A DNA stretch of 64,000 nucleotides, taken from NCBI GenBank assembly GCA_964016875.1, contig OZ024721.1, positions 1,927,001-1,991,000 on the forward strand, given 5' to 3'. A program made the position numbers and the translations under genes. Shown here piece by piece: positions 33,831 through 44,888 of the stretch. Within the stretch, counting starts at the first letter, position 1; every line of letters starts with the position of its first letter. The stretch comes from Fallopia convolvulus. Taxonomy: Eukaryota > Streptophyta > Magnoliopsida > Caryophyllales > Polygonaceae. The notes under the pieces are model-generated. The model made no database searches. It saw only the letters and a program-made list of their open reading frames with translations, and had not been told where the DNA came from.

Positions 33831-34722
33831 TAAGGCTGTAATCGAACTGAGCCGAGCCGAGTTTTTAAATGTTCGAGCTCGGCTCAATCATTCAAAGGCC
33901 TGTTCGGGCTCGAGCTCAGTTCGAGCCCAAATTTTTGTTCGAGCTCAGTTTGTTTAAAGCTCGTCGAGCTCGAGCTCGGCTCGCGAGCTCGCTCGTTCAT
34001 TTCTTCAGTCGGACACCAAAATCAATCGAGTGGACGAAAACCAGAAGCACCAGGAAATATGAGATCTGAGAGTCAAAGGGGAGAGTCATAGATCTAAGAG
34101 GGGAGAGTCATAGATCTAAGAGGGGAGAGTCATAGATCTAAGAGGGGAGAGTCACGATCTGAGAGGGGAGAGTCGGAGATCTAAGAGGGGAGAGTCGGAG
34201 ATCTAAGAGGGGAGAGTCGGAGATCGAGGCGACTGGCGAGTCGGAGATCGAGTGGGAGAGGCGACTGGCGACTCATAGACAGCGGTGCATTTCTTCAGTA
34301 GAGGCGACTGGCGAGTGGGAGAGGCGCATTTCTTCAATAGAGGAGGCGAGGCAAGATGCCAAAATCTCAGATCTGTCTAGGTTAGAAAGAAGGGATGGAA
34401 TTTTAGCTTTTAGGGTTACATATATTGGGCCTCTAAAAAATGGGTCGGTTGTTTAATATTTGTATTTTATACATATAATTAAATAAATTTGTGAACCTAT
34501 AATCGAATATGTTCATGAACATAAAATCGAACGTGTTCACGAATATGTAATCGAGCTTGTTCACGAACAAACGAGTCGAATTCTCTTGTGTTCAAACTCG
34601 ATTCATTTATTTTTCGAGCTTGCTCATGTTCGGTTCATTATAAATCGAACCGAACACGAACGGGCTTTAACCGAGTCGAACGTCGAATTTCTCGCGAATG
34701 GCTCGATTCGCTTACAGCCCTA
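33831..34722. mobile_element. hAT MITE with GAGCTCG-rich arms and internal minisatellite
   Basis: The ends TAAGGCTGTAATCGAACTGA and, in reverse complement, TAGGGCTGTAAGCGAATCGA are imperfect hAT inverted repeats. The flanks TCTTTACG (33823-33830) and TCCTTACG (34723-34730) are an 8-bp target duplication with one mismatch. The subterminal regions are rich in GAGCTCG/CGAGC words and the middle has a 22-bp tandem repeat. Non-coding. It is inserted at the downstream end of an RNase H relic. Confidence 0.82.
34078..34230 (+). repeat. 22-bp minisatellite inside the hAT MITE
   Basis: About seven copies of GGGGAGAGTCATAGATCTAA plus GA are seen, later copies having GGAG instead of ATAG. The spacing is 22 bp with one shorter unit. 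Confidence 0.85.
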
Positions 34723-34734
34723 TCCTTACGGATG

Positions 34735-35130
34735 AGGGTACGAAATGCCTAAGGCCAATGATCAAATCCGCCACTTTGTTGCAGTCACGAGGTGTATGAA
34801 GGAAGCGAACAATCTCAAAGGACTGCAAATTAACCAATGTATCAACAATTAGCGTTTCAATTTGCCAAGGGCAAGATCTGCTTCCTTTTAATGCGTTGAT
34901 GACAATGAGGTTGTCTCCTTCAATTGCAATTTCAAAAGATTCCTGGCCCTAGCCTCGCAAACAACTTCATACATTCCTCTAGCATCAGCTTGAATGACAT
35001 TCCAGCTAGTTTTCATTAGCGGTAGCGTTCATCGTGATCACTTACCGCAATAATCCCTAATGATGTATCCCGCCGTCCCATTATTCTTTTTTGATCCGTC
35101 AAAATTAATTTTTACAAAATCGTGTGCTGG
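34735..35130 (-). pseudogene. RNase H-like (RVT_3) domain relic, probably LINE-derived
   Basis: The minus strand reads VKINFDGSKKNNGTAGYIIRD, the first catalytic-Asp strand of plant RVT_3 domains. Then, after a frame change, it reads IEGDNLIVINALKG and RFLHTPRDCNKVADLI, the second Asp and the HTPR..N..AD motif near the end. A TGA stop follows YIIRDYCGK and at least one frameshift is needed. RVT_3 domains of this kind end many plant L1 LINE polyproteins. The hAT MITE lies immediately downstream. Confidence 0.8.
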
Positions 35131-35541
35131 TTTAGTTCATGTTTTATTCTTTTCATTTAAAAAAAACTAGCACAATGTGATAAGTATAGAATAAAGCGAG
35201 TGAATAGAAACTAGCACAATGTTAAGAACGGTCAAAAAGAAGGTTATCAAGTATTTTTCTAATTCGGTGCGATAAAATTCATACAAATAGTCCCATTTCA
35301 AGAAGCATTTCAAGAAGCATTTAAGAACAACAACTTGGTCCAAACATTAATAAAGACAGTTGCATTTGATAAAATGATGGAATGATAACGATTGGCCTCA
35401 ATCACATACACCGATATTGAGGCCGATAGTCTACTTACACAAAAAAAAAATTTAATTTTTTTTCTCATATTTTAACTTTTGAGGAATGAAAGATGTCAAT
35501 TAATTTTCTTTATCTTCTTCTTATCTATTGGTTGAAAGAGA

Positions 35542-36166
35542 TGTTGAGAATAACCTATCCCACATCTGAAATCCAAATATATCAAACCTAGCATATATAT
35601 CCTTGGGTTACTCCTCCTATTGCTAATTAGTTTTAGGATGGAACCCCATGGGCTTGTGTGTTAGGCCCATCCGCGCATATGCGCCCGTACCAACTCGTCC
35701 CCAGTTAATCTATCTGTTGGGCCCACGAATTTTCACATGGTATCAGAGCGGTTCGGTCCTGTGCCCCTGTATCTACCTTGGGTTGGGTTTAAGCGAGTTG
35801 CTACCCGCCCATTATTTACTCTTCTGTCTTGGGTTGGGCTTAGCGAATTGCTACCCGCCCGTTATCTAATCTTCTGTCTTGGGTTGGGCTTAGCGAGTTG
35901 CTACCCGTCCGTTATCTATCCTTACTTGTCCAAGTGTCAACTGGTCATCTCAGTTGCACTTGAGGGGGCGTGTTGAGAATAACCTATCCCACATCTGAAA
36001 TCCAAATATATCAAGCCTAGCATATATACCCTTGGGTTACTCCTCCTATTGCCAATTGGTTTTAGGATGGAACCCAATGGGCTTGTGTGTTAGGCCCATC
36101 CGCGCATATGCGCCCGTACCAACTCGTCCCCAGTTAATCTATCTGTTGGGCCCACGAACTTTCACA
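35542..36166 (+). mobile_element. TRIM unit A
   Basis: LTRs at 35542-35737 and 35971-36166 (196 bp each, TGTTGAGAATAACC...TTTCACA) are nearly identical. PBS TGGTATCAGAGCGGTT starts at 35738 and the purine tract TTGAGGGGGCG precedes the 3' LTR. The internal region holds three tandem ~50-bp units (35777-35926) starting CTTGGGTTGGG. It is a younger copy of the family seen at 16327. Confidence 0.92.
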
Positions 36167-36784
36167 TATTAAAGTCCGATGGGCCGATAATCTGGGGGTC
36201 GTGTGTGTAAATGGGCCTAGCATACAAACCCAATGAGGTTCCAACCCAAAACCATATGGCAATGGGTGGAGTAGCTCATTAGGTTATATACTAGCCTTTG
36301 TAGTTCCCAATTTCAGATGTCGGATATCTCAACACGCCCCCTCAAGTGCAACTGCCCGGGCCAGTTGACACTTGGACAGAATCCCTCAAGGCATTAGCGA
36401 ACCGTCACAATTGGATCGGCCGCTCCTATATATGGCAGATTTCTTGAATGTGCTCACATGGCCGATAAGTCCGAATAATTCCCTCAAGGCTCGCGAACCG
36501 CCACTATTGGGACTCGGTCGCTCCTATATCGGGCGGACTGCCTGAATGGGCCCATGTAGCCGGCAAGCTCGAAGACTCCAGGAAATGAACCCACACCGAA
36601 ACCTGCTCTGATACCATATTAAAGTCTGGTGGGCCGACAATCTGGAGGTCGTGCGTGTAATGGGCCTAGTATACAAGCCCAATGAGGTTCCAACCCAAAA
36701 CCATATGGCAATGGGTGGAGTAGCTCATAGGTTATATACTAGGTTTTGTACTTCCCAATTTCATATGTGGGACAACTCTCAACA
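36167..36784 (-). mobile_element. TRIM unit B (minus), mixed LTR types
   Basis: LTRs at 36167-36334 (3') and 36617-36784 (5'). PBS TGGTATCAGAGCAGGTTT is read on the minus strand from 36616 to 36599, and a GAGGGGGCG tract adjoins the 3' LTR. The 3' LTR begins TGTTGAGATATCC and has GGGAACTAC and GACCCCCAG (type I); the 5' LTR begins TGTTGAGAGTTGTCC and has GGGAAGTAC and GACCTCCAG (type II). LTRs of one insertion should start identical. Confidence 0.9.
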
Positions 36785-37396
36785 TGTTGAGATATCCCAC
36801 ATCTGAAATTGGGAACTACAAAGCCTAGTATATAACCTAATGAGCTACTCCACCCATGGTTTTGGGTTGGAACCGCATTGGGCTTGTATGCTAGGCCCGT
36901 TACACGCACGACCCCCAGATTCTCGGCCCACCGGACTTTAATATGGTATCAGAGCAGGTTTCGGTGTGGGTTCATTTCCCGGAGTCTTCGGGCTTGCCGG
37001 CTACATGGGCCCATTCAGGCAGTCCACCCGATATAGGAGCGACCGAGCCCCAATAGTGGCGGTTCGCGAGCCTTGAGGGATTTATTCGGACTTGTCGGCC
37101 ATGTGAGCACATTCAAGCAGCCCGCCCAATATATAGGAGCGGCCGATCCAATTGTGACGGTTCGCTAATGCCTTGAGGGATTCTGTCCAAGTGTCAACTG
37201 GTCCGGGCAGTTGCACTTGAGGGGGCGTGTTGAGAGTTGTCCCACATCTGAAATTGGGAAGTACAAAGCCTAGTATATAACCTAATGAGCTACTTCACCC
37301 ATTGTCATATGGTTTTGGGTTGGAACCTCATTGGGCTTGTATGCTAGGCCCATTACACGCACGACCTCCAGATTGTCGACCCACCGGACTTTAATA
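36785..37396 (+). mobile_element. TRIM unit B' (plus), reciprocal mixed LTR types
   Basis: The 5' LTR (36785-36943) is type I (TGTTGAGATATCCC, GGGAACTAC, GACCCCCAG) and lacks about 9 bp of the CATATGG region. The 3' LTR (37228-37396) is type II (TGTTGAGAGTTGTCC, GGGAAGTAC, GACCTCCAG). PBS TGGTATCAGAGCAGGTTT starts at 36944. The internal sequence is nearly identical to that of B in inverse orientation. Confidence 0.9.
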
Positions 37397-37690
37397 AGAG
37401 AGACAATACTCTTTAAAATATCATTTTCCAAAACTTGTATTGCAAGAATGGGAATAAAAAGGTCCGAACAACAGGATTTCAATGGTTCACAAGGCGTCGG
37501 TGATGGATTTTGGCGATGGTGTTGACTGTGGGTTTAGGATCATTTACAGGGTTTTTTAGTCGATCAAAGTTGTAGAAAGATTACATCTCTTGGATTTTTG
37601 GTCTAATTGCAACAATGTTTTAGTTGTACCAAAATTAATCACTTGACTTTTTGTTTTGTTAGTTTGTCTAGTAGATTGTCATTATTACAA

Positions 37691-38402
37691 CTAGTTGTAC
37701 CCGTCGTACCAGGTACGACTACGATTCACTATTTTATAGAGATTATAAATAGGATTTTAATATATAAAATACAATATAAAATTTAATATACATAATTTAT
37801 TACTCGTATAATGTATAATTTTGTAATCAATATAAATGATTAAATTTAATGTTGAGAATGAAGATATATTATTAAAATAAAATAATTACATTTCTCTTTT
37901 TCCTTGATGATATTTCAATATTTCATAGATACTTAATTAAAAAAAGAAGATTAAATATGAATAAAAAAATTTATATATTCAAATATGGAAGAGATAAGAA
38001 CTTATAGTTAACTTAATAAAAATGATATAATAAAGTATGAAAGATAAAGAGAATTTAATTATATAAGATATTTAAAATTTAATTAATTTAACTTAACATA
38101 TTATAAAAGAAAATCAATATGTATCTATAAATAAATTCGTCAAAAGATATATGCTAAAAGATTTATATTTATTTTAAAATATTTTATCTTTAATTTTAAA
38201 TACTTGTATAAAAAAAACTTTCAAAAGATATTGTTATACTAAATAGATATTTTTTTGATGTTAGAGATAAATTTAAATATTTAAAAAAAATTAATCGAAA
38301 GAAGTTATAATAATAGAAATTGATATTTTTTTTAAAATATGAGGTGGGGCCAGAATCGTTCTGGTGGCTCGAAAAGGTATAGCTTTAATATATAGTTATA
38401 GA
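37691..38402 (-). mobile_element. Non-autonomous Helitron (minus)
   Basis: On the minus strand the element starts TCTATAACTATATATTAAAG after an A. It ends with a hairpin GTCGTAC-CTG-GTACGAC, eight bases, then CTAG followed by T. TC at the 5' end, a 3' hairpin, CTRR, and insertion between A and T are the Helitron hallmarks. The 712-bp body is AT-rich with no Rep/helicase. Confidence 0.8.
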
Positions 38403-38748
38403 TTTACAGTATGCAAATTTCTAATAATTCAACCCGTGATTTTGCTAATAATACCAAATATATACATGTTTTAACTTTTAAGGGCACATTATAATTCGAA
38501 AACTAAAACCCTAAATTATACTCTATAATTAATAGATCCTAAAAAAAAGTAAAAATAAAAAATTTGCAAAAACTTTTTCAATAATGTTTCTTATAACATT
38601 AGGGCACATTATAAAAAAAAAACAGATAGATAAAATTGTAAGAACGATGTGGGGTTTAGGTATTATTTCATGGGCTCCACCCTGTAGAAAAACTTTCAAA
38701 TAAAAGATACAGACAAGTGAACAAAAACTATACTACTATATAAAAACA

Positions 38749-39219
38749 GGCTTAAAACATATACAACCCCTTGTATTTGTGCAAATTTGTCAGATAGACA
38801 CTCCACCTTTGGTTTGGACCTATTGAACACTTAAACTTAACAATTTGGACATATTAAACACCTGATCGTTGACAATCTCGTTGAGTGTAACACACACATG
38901 CTGACATATTCCAATTTTTTATCCAGATGTGTGCCACATAAGCTTATTTTCCCACATAAGATGTCACATAAGCCCAATCTTTAACACCATTATTTTAATA
39001 AAATCAGAAAATATAAAAAAATACAAAAAGAAAAAAAAATTGCACAAGTACAGGGGGTTGTATATGTGCGTTTGACTTACACGTACTTCGCCACGTCAGC
39101 TATCAGGTGTTTAATAGGTCCAAATTGTTAAGTTTAAATGCTCAATAGGTCCAAACCAAAGGTAGGGTGTCTATCTGACAAATTTGCACAAGTACAGGGG
39201 GCTGTATATGTTTTAAGCC
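38749..39219. mobile_element. Mutator-like MITE with ~130-bp terminal inverted repeats
   Basis: GGCTTAAAACATATACA at the left and its inverse at the right begin inverted repeats of about 130 bp that include CAGATAGACA and TTTGGTTTGGACCTATT. TATAAAAACA flanks both sides (38739-38748 and 39220-39229), a 9-10 bp duplication as made by Mutator-type transposases. The 471-bp element is non-coding. Confidence 0.87.
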
Positions 39220-39789
39220 TATAAAAACATCTATACTCCGGAAAATATGCAAGCATAAATTGAAGAAAAAGTCAATAAAATTAAATTACTTGTTTAAGTT
39301 AGACAAAAACACACACTACTTTTTAAATTATCAAATACGACAACACAATATTGCATGATTTCTGCTAAACAATTATATTAATTGTGTGATGGAAAATTAA
39401 TGGCTTTTACAAGCTGGACGGTGCTAGAATTAGAATAGCAAGTATAATTTGAAGGCTAGTTTAAAGTTTTTTTTTAGATGAAAACGTTTAATTTTAAATA
39501 GTTCTAAATGATTTTTAGCGACAACAAGTAATTAAAAGATGCAATTTTATCATCTAATTGATCCATTTTCTGAATATATATGAGTCATATAAACTACGAT
39601 CGAAAAAATGAATTTTGAGTAATAAGAATGTGAAAAGCTAATCATCTCGACTTTTAAAGATAATTTCATATTCCTTTAACAAAATTAAGAACTTAATAAC
39701 GTAAAGGTTGTCTTACTCAATTTCAATTTTCCCAAGTCCAAATTACTCTATCTAAGGAAATTTTAACTAAATAGTCATAACGCACCAAG

Positions 39790-40075
39790 ATGCATAGCTA
39801 CGAACCATCGCATGATGTCGAGGGTGTCATGGCACGCCAATGCTCGATGTCAAAGGTGTCATAACCCGACACCGGGCATGTCATGAAACACCATGATCCG
39901 ACACCGGACATGTCATGAAACGCCATGACTCAGCACCGGACATGTCAGGAAACGCCAAAACACAACGCCACGACACCATGACACGATGCCAAGGATGCCA
40001 TGACACGGCACCATGACACGATATCAAGAGTGCTATGGCACGGCACCACACACACCATGGCACTACGCAAATTGC
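39790..40075. repeat. Degenerate CATG-rich minisatellite
   Basis: Units of about 32 bp built on CCGACACCGGACATGTCATG and AAACGCCATGA repeat two to three times near 39868-39960. They decay on both sides into CACGGCACCATGACACGAT variants. ORFs through it are repeat artefacts. Confidence 0.7.
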
Positions 40076-40329
40076 AAGATGCCAAAGTGTGCGAAAAAAA
40101 TCCACCGATCTTGGCATTGAGCGATTTCGTCGTTTTTTTTCATTTCATATTCCGTTAAAGAAATTTTTACTCAACATTTATCAGTCCCAATTTAGACTTG
40201 TTTTACCAAATAGTCTTTGATAATAAAAGTCTAAATTACTCTACTGTTATATTTTTTCAATAAAATAAGATTTCGATGGACGACAACCGTAATTCTTTTT
40301 CCTAAAAAAATTTACCAAACCGTATACGT

Positions 40330-42714
40330 TTAATTTTTAAACGGTTTTTCTAATTTATGCCCTAAGAGCATAGGTTAAGCACTCTTGTTTTACAAACTAA
40401 AACCCTATAAGAAAATAATGAACTCTATTAAAAAAAGTTAAATTGTCCTATATAATAAAAATTAATAAAATATTTTCATTTTTAAGGGTATTAACCTATA
40501 TGACCTTAAGGCATAGGTTAAAAAAATCATTATTTAAATCTCTTTGGCACATCTAATGGTAAATTTGTCGGTTGGTAGTTATTTATGGCTGTATGTATAA
40601 TGTGTAAAGATATATCTACAAAAAAAATATAATGTATACACATACCAGCAAATAATTTAGAAGTACATCTCACCAATTTCAAATCAGAGAAATATTTCAT
40701 TATAGATTTGGATCTTGCTAGAAATTAACTATTGGCTAAGGTACGTAATAAGATTTTTATTCCAATTGTGGATTCAGTATGAAACCTATCGAAGTCAAAC
40801 AATATACAATTTTTGTTTTTTTATCATTTGCATTAACTAGAAATTTATCTATACAAATTCACTTTTATTAACATAATTTTTTGTAGTTTAAAAAATTATA
40901 TTATAGTTTTTGTTTTGTTTTTAATAAGATGATAAGAATAAAATTAATATTCTTAAGAAAGAGAATAAAATTGATATCATTAAATAATAAACAATCGTGA
41001 AAATTCTTAGGAATGAGAACTAGTGTGTATATCATGACTACTTTTAATAAAAAGCATGAATATACCAGATCAGAATCATGAATACATATAAATGAGTTAA
41101 TGAATATCGAAATTCAAAATATACATACTTGATTTGAAAATACCTTCCATGAATTGCTAGATCCAAATATCCTTATAATATAGAAGGACCGAAACTGATC
41201 ATCATACCTAAAAGCATGAATATAGTCAAATAAAACAATGAATATAACTACGTAAAATCATGAATATGCAACCATATATACCAGAGTATAGATAAATGAA
41301 TATGAACATATTAAATATGAATATAATAGAGTAGATTATGAATTGCGCAGAATTGAAGTATAAAATCATGCCATAAGCAAATCTCACCTTTACAAAAGGC
41401 GTCTTCTCTTCTTGGGAGACATTGTTGTTTCACGAAAATCACAACTCCAAATATCTTCAATACATTTCAAAATCGTATGGTAAATTTCGACCACAGTTGG
41501 AACCCTAAACCCAATTTCAATCTAAATATATACCGATTTCAATCCCGAATAGAAAATAACTAATTAAAAACCCTAATTATAGAGCTTACCTTTCAGATTT
41601 AGTCTTCCAACTTGATTCTCGGCGGTTGCTCTACCGACAAATCGTGAACAACAATTTTCCCTCGATGCAAAATTACAATTCTTAGATCTGAAAAAACAAA
41701 GGTTTTTAATCTTACCAAAAATTATGATAGTGGAATAAGCTAACCTTAATCGAACTTCGAATGGATCGAAATTGGGTGCAGAACAAAGATCTGGAATTTC
41801 ATTCGGGAGGAGCAGGCAAATCGCCGAGTTTGAACTGGAGAAGAAAGCAATGGGCAGAAGAAAGTGAACCGAATTTTTTGCTATTAGGTTTTGGGTAATA
41901 TCTAATCAATTTTAGAAAAAAAATAATATAATAAATTATATCAATCCCTTAATTTACGAGAATAGGATGTAATCCAATGTACACATCCTACCCATCCTTT
42001 TTACCCATTTCATCTGAACCGTTAAATCTAATCTAATCCTACGCTCAAGAATTATCCATCAATTCTTACACTAAGATGCCTTCTCACTAGAACTTATATA
42101 TATATATATATATATATATTTCTGAAGTGATTTTAAAACCTAGATGTCATTTTATAATTGACCTGATAAGCTTCTCTCAAACACGAGTAAATACTACCAA
42201 GAAAGGGTTATAAATGAACAATAGTACGGTACATGAAATAATAATCTATGGATCCGTTCAACAACGATGTACTTATGTGAGTTGATGTAGTTGATGCTGA
42301 AATTATATGTTAAATCGAATTTTCTAACCTATACGGCATAGGATAAATATCTTATTTTAAAAAAATTTGTTATTTTTATTTATTTATGGATTTAAATATT
42401 TTTTTGATGAATTTATACATTTGTTTTTAGGATATTTTTTTCATTTCAACTATATGACTTGAATGAAACATCAACCCAAGTAACTTTATGGTATGTAAAT
42501 TGTCAACGTTCTAGATAAAAAAAACTTTGTATAAGCAAGTAATTAAATCTAATAAGTTGCCATTTTTCTTGTGCCTTGACTTGTTTGTATACGTTCAATC
42601 ATTTTTCAGAACTTTTCTTCTCTCCACTTTCCACCGCACATCATTTCTTAGCACGTGGATGTGCATTAAATTTAGATAAAGTAAGCATTTATGACGAACC
42701 AACAAGAAATGAAA
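40330..42714. other. Intergenic AT-rich DNA with two MITE-like remnants
   Basis: At 40340-40530 inverted motifs (TTATGCCCTAAGAGCATAGG and AAGGCATAGGTTA) mark a member of the family also seen at 43275 and 56479. Around 41040-42118 GAATAT-rich DNA, ending in CACTAGAACTT and a TA run, resembles the right part of the element at 59091-60862. A further CTAACCTATACGGCATAGG scrap is at 42322. No gene was recognised. Confidence 0.5.
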
Positions 42715-43165
42715 CTTGATTTGGTACTCGTTAGCTCGATTACTCTTATTTTGAGCGGTCAAAAACTGATTCGACCGACATTGATTCGAATTTGTTCGAA
42801 AATTTTATGGTAATGATCCAAAATTTTAAACTTAAAATCCAAAATAACCGAATTCGATAGATCCGTAATTCCTTGTATAGTTGTATTGAAACTTTGAAAT
42901 CTATTGGATTGACCGATTTAATATATTTATAAAATTATAAAATTTATTTTAAAATATATAATATATTTTATTATTAAATACATAAAAATAATATATTATA
43001 ATTAAAATTTATTTTAATAATCATAAAAAAATCGATGTTTTTGGCCCAATGGTCAACTTGACACGTCTAAAATCCGCAGCGACCCAACACGATTTAACCC
43101 GTATCGACCCAAACTCAAGATGACTGAACTCGAACCGACATGACCCGATTGACAAGTGTACCCTT
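42715..43165. repeat. Third copy of the GACCCG-rich hAT-like repeat
   Basis: It has the same layout as 3-444: a CG-word-rich left arm, an AT core (42908-43025) with TTTTATTATTAAATA, then CGATGTTTTTGG and a CGACCC-rich right arm ending GATTGACAAGTGTACCC. Ends are eroded and no TSD was found. Confidence 0.55.
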
Positions 43166-43274
43166 TATTCACAATTTTTGCATTTAACTATCATTCATCT
43201 TAGATTTTACTAAATTTTACCAAAAGCCTCCTCTTTTATACGTTCTATCTCTTACAAACTAAAGAAATTATTTA

Positions 43275-43675
43275 TCGGAATTTTTAACCTATGTCCTAAG
43301 AGCATATAATACGCTGATACGCTACGATTATATTAGGATAATTAGTAATATTTAATTTGTTATCTTTTCAATATTGTCTTTACTTTTAATTAGGGATTTG
43401 ATTTTATCTTTTAGTAAGATTATCTTTTTAATATTTCAGCAATCAGGTTTTCCTAGATATTGTGTATTATTATAAATACTCCTTTAAGTTGTATGCTTGC
43501 AATAAAAAAAGTCATTATCCCTAAACCTTAATTCTCTATCTAATATCAAGGATAAGCATCTTTTTCTTAAAAGATTTATTATTTTTATTTATTTAGTGAA
43601 TTAATTTTTTTTACTAAGGCTTTAGTCATTTTCTTTCAGAATTTTAGTTTTTAAAATTGATATACCTATCCTTAG
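43275..43675. mobile_element. MITE of the AACCTATGTCCTAAG family
   Basis: TTTTTAACCTATGTCCTAAG on the left and CCTATCCTTAGGTTAAAAAG on the right form imperfect inverted ends. The right half shares GAATTTTAGTTTTTAAAAT with the copy at 56479-57023. Exact borders are uncertain. Confidence 0.5.
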
Positions 43676-43716
43676 GTTAAAAAGACCGTTTATTCATATA
43701 CAAGTATAATGACAAA

Positions 43717-43722
43717 TCCTAA

Positions 43723-43756
<34 letters not shown>

Positions 43757-43766
43757 TATATATATA
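43717..43766. repeat. (TA)n microsatellite
   Basis: About 48 bp of nearly uninterrupted TA dinucleotides. Similar shorter runs occur at 42096-42118, 44348-44366 and 58893-58909. Confidence 0.9.
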
Positions 43767-43819
43767 AGCCAAGGAATCCATAGTACATAATTGAATAAAT
43801 GAGGCATCAATTCTTCTGG

Positions 43820-44245
43820 CTCGATGAATGTGAATTGAATTTTAGGTGTCGACATATGATCTTCACCTAATAATACCTTCCTACAAATGTGGATTATATT
43901 GTTGTCTTAAGAGCAAATGCACGGACCACAATCAATTCATGGAAAGGCCAATGTACGTATGCTATATTGTCGTGTGTCACGTGGGTTTTGATAAATGATA
44001 TATACAGCGCCGTGTTTCATACGTAATCTATAACAGTTTCTAATTTAGATTAAGTAAGTATCCTAATTTGGGAAGGTTATATTAAATTTTATGTAATTAG
44101 AATTTAAAAAAATAGGATTAACATTTTTTCTATTTAGGGCAATATTTTGTCATTAGAGCATTCTTAACATATATCTAATAGAGCATAGTTTAGAAAGACA
44201 GGTTATATGTGGTGAATATATATATATAAGAGTATAGATATGTTA
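43820..44245 (+). repeat. Duplicated segment, copy 1 (partner 58780-60900)
   Basis: Anchors shared in order with the partner: TTCACCTAAT and GGACCACAATC-ATTCATG (43860-43945), TTAGAGCATTCTTAACATAT and GCATAGTTTAGAAAGAC (44152-44203), a TA run, then TGTTAAGTGATGGA (44238). The partner has a 1.77-kb insertion within the TA run. No coding sequence. Confidence 0.65.
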
Positions 44246-44888
44246 AGTGATGGATTGTGTACATATGGAGAGATGGAAAATTATACCAAAAATGAATGCT
44301 TAATCTAGCTATTAATTAATTAAGATCAATCCCGACTCCCGAGTAACTTGGATATATATATATATATTATATCATCATTACTATATATTTAAAAGAAGGT
44401 TAAAATTATATATAAAATGGTTAAACATTAAATCAGATCATTTATCTTTTTAAATTATGGTTTCAATTTAATTCAATTATTTTTAATTAATTATATTTAT
44501 ATATTAAATAAAATAATTAATATAATAATTTTATTTTTGGATAAGACAGTTTTTCTTACATAAGATACATATATTTTCTTAAAAATATTTTTATCTATAT
44601 GAATTTTTAATAATTATTTTTAGATTTGATAGTTTTTTTAGATAAGATACATATAATTTAATAAATATAAATAAATAATACAATAATTTTATAAAATCTC
44701 GTGCAGATCACGAGAACTAAGACTAGTACGTTGTACAAGGGTAAGCTTTGCTTGTCCAGCCTGAGCTAGTTTTCTCGTTTGCACAAGGGTAAGCTTTCTC
44801 GTTCTAGCCCTCGCCTTGCTCTTCTTCCTCCCTCACTTCAAGATCTTTCAAAATGCTCTAAAATCAAAAGTAAACGGTAGTTTCAATC

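Larger units (their letters stand above)
35542..37396. mobile_element. Composite of three abutting TRIM units (+, -, +) in one 5-bp TSD
   Basis: Three TRIM units lie end to end with no spacer: A (+, 35542-36166), B (-, 36167-36784) and B' (+, 36785-37396). AGAGA occurs immediately before A (35537-35541) and immediately after B' (37397-37401), with no target duplication at the internal junctions. B and B' form a near-perfect head-to-head palindrome of about 610-bp arms centred on CTCTCAACATGTTGAGA. The three units are annotated separately below. Confidence 0.85.

Noticed and set aside
39790..40075. CRISPR-like array
   Set aside because: Units are degenerate and contiguous without unique spacers of constant length; the context is a plant nuclear genome.
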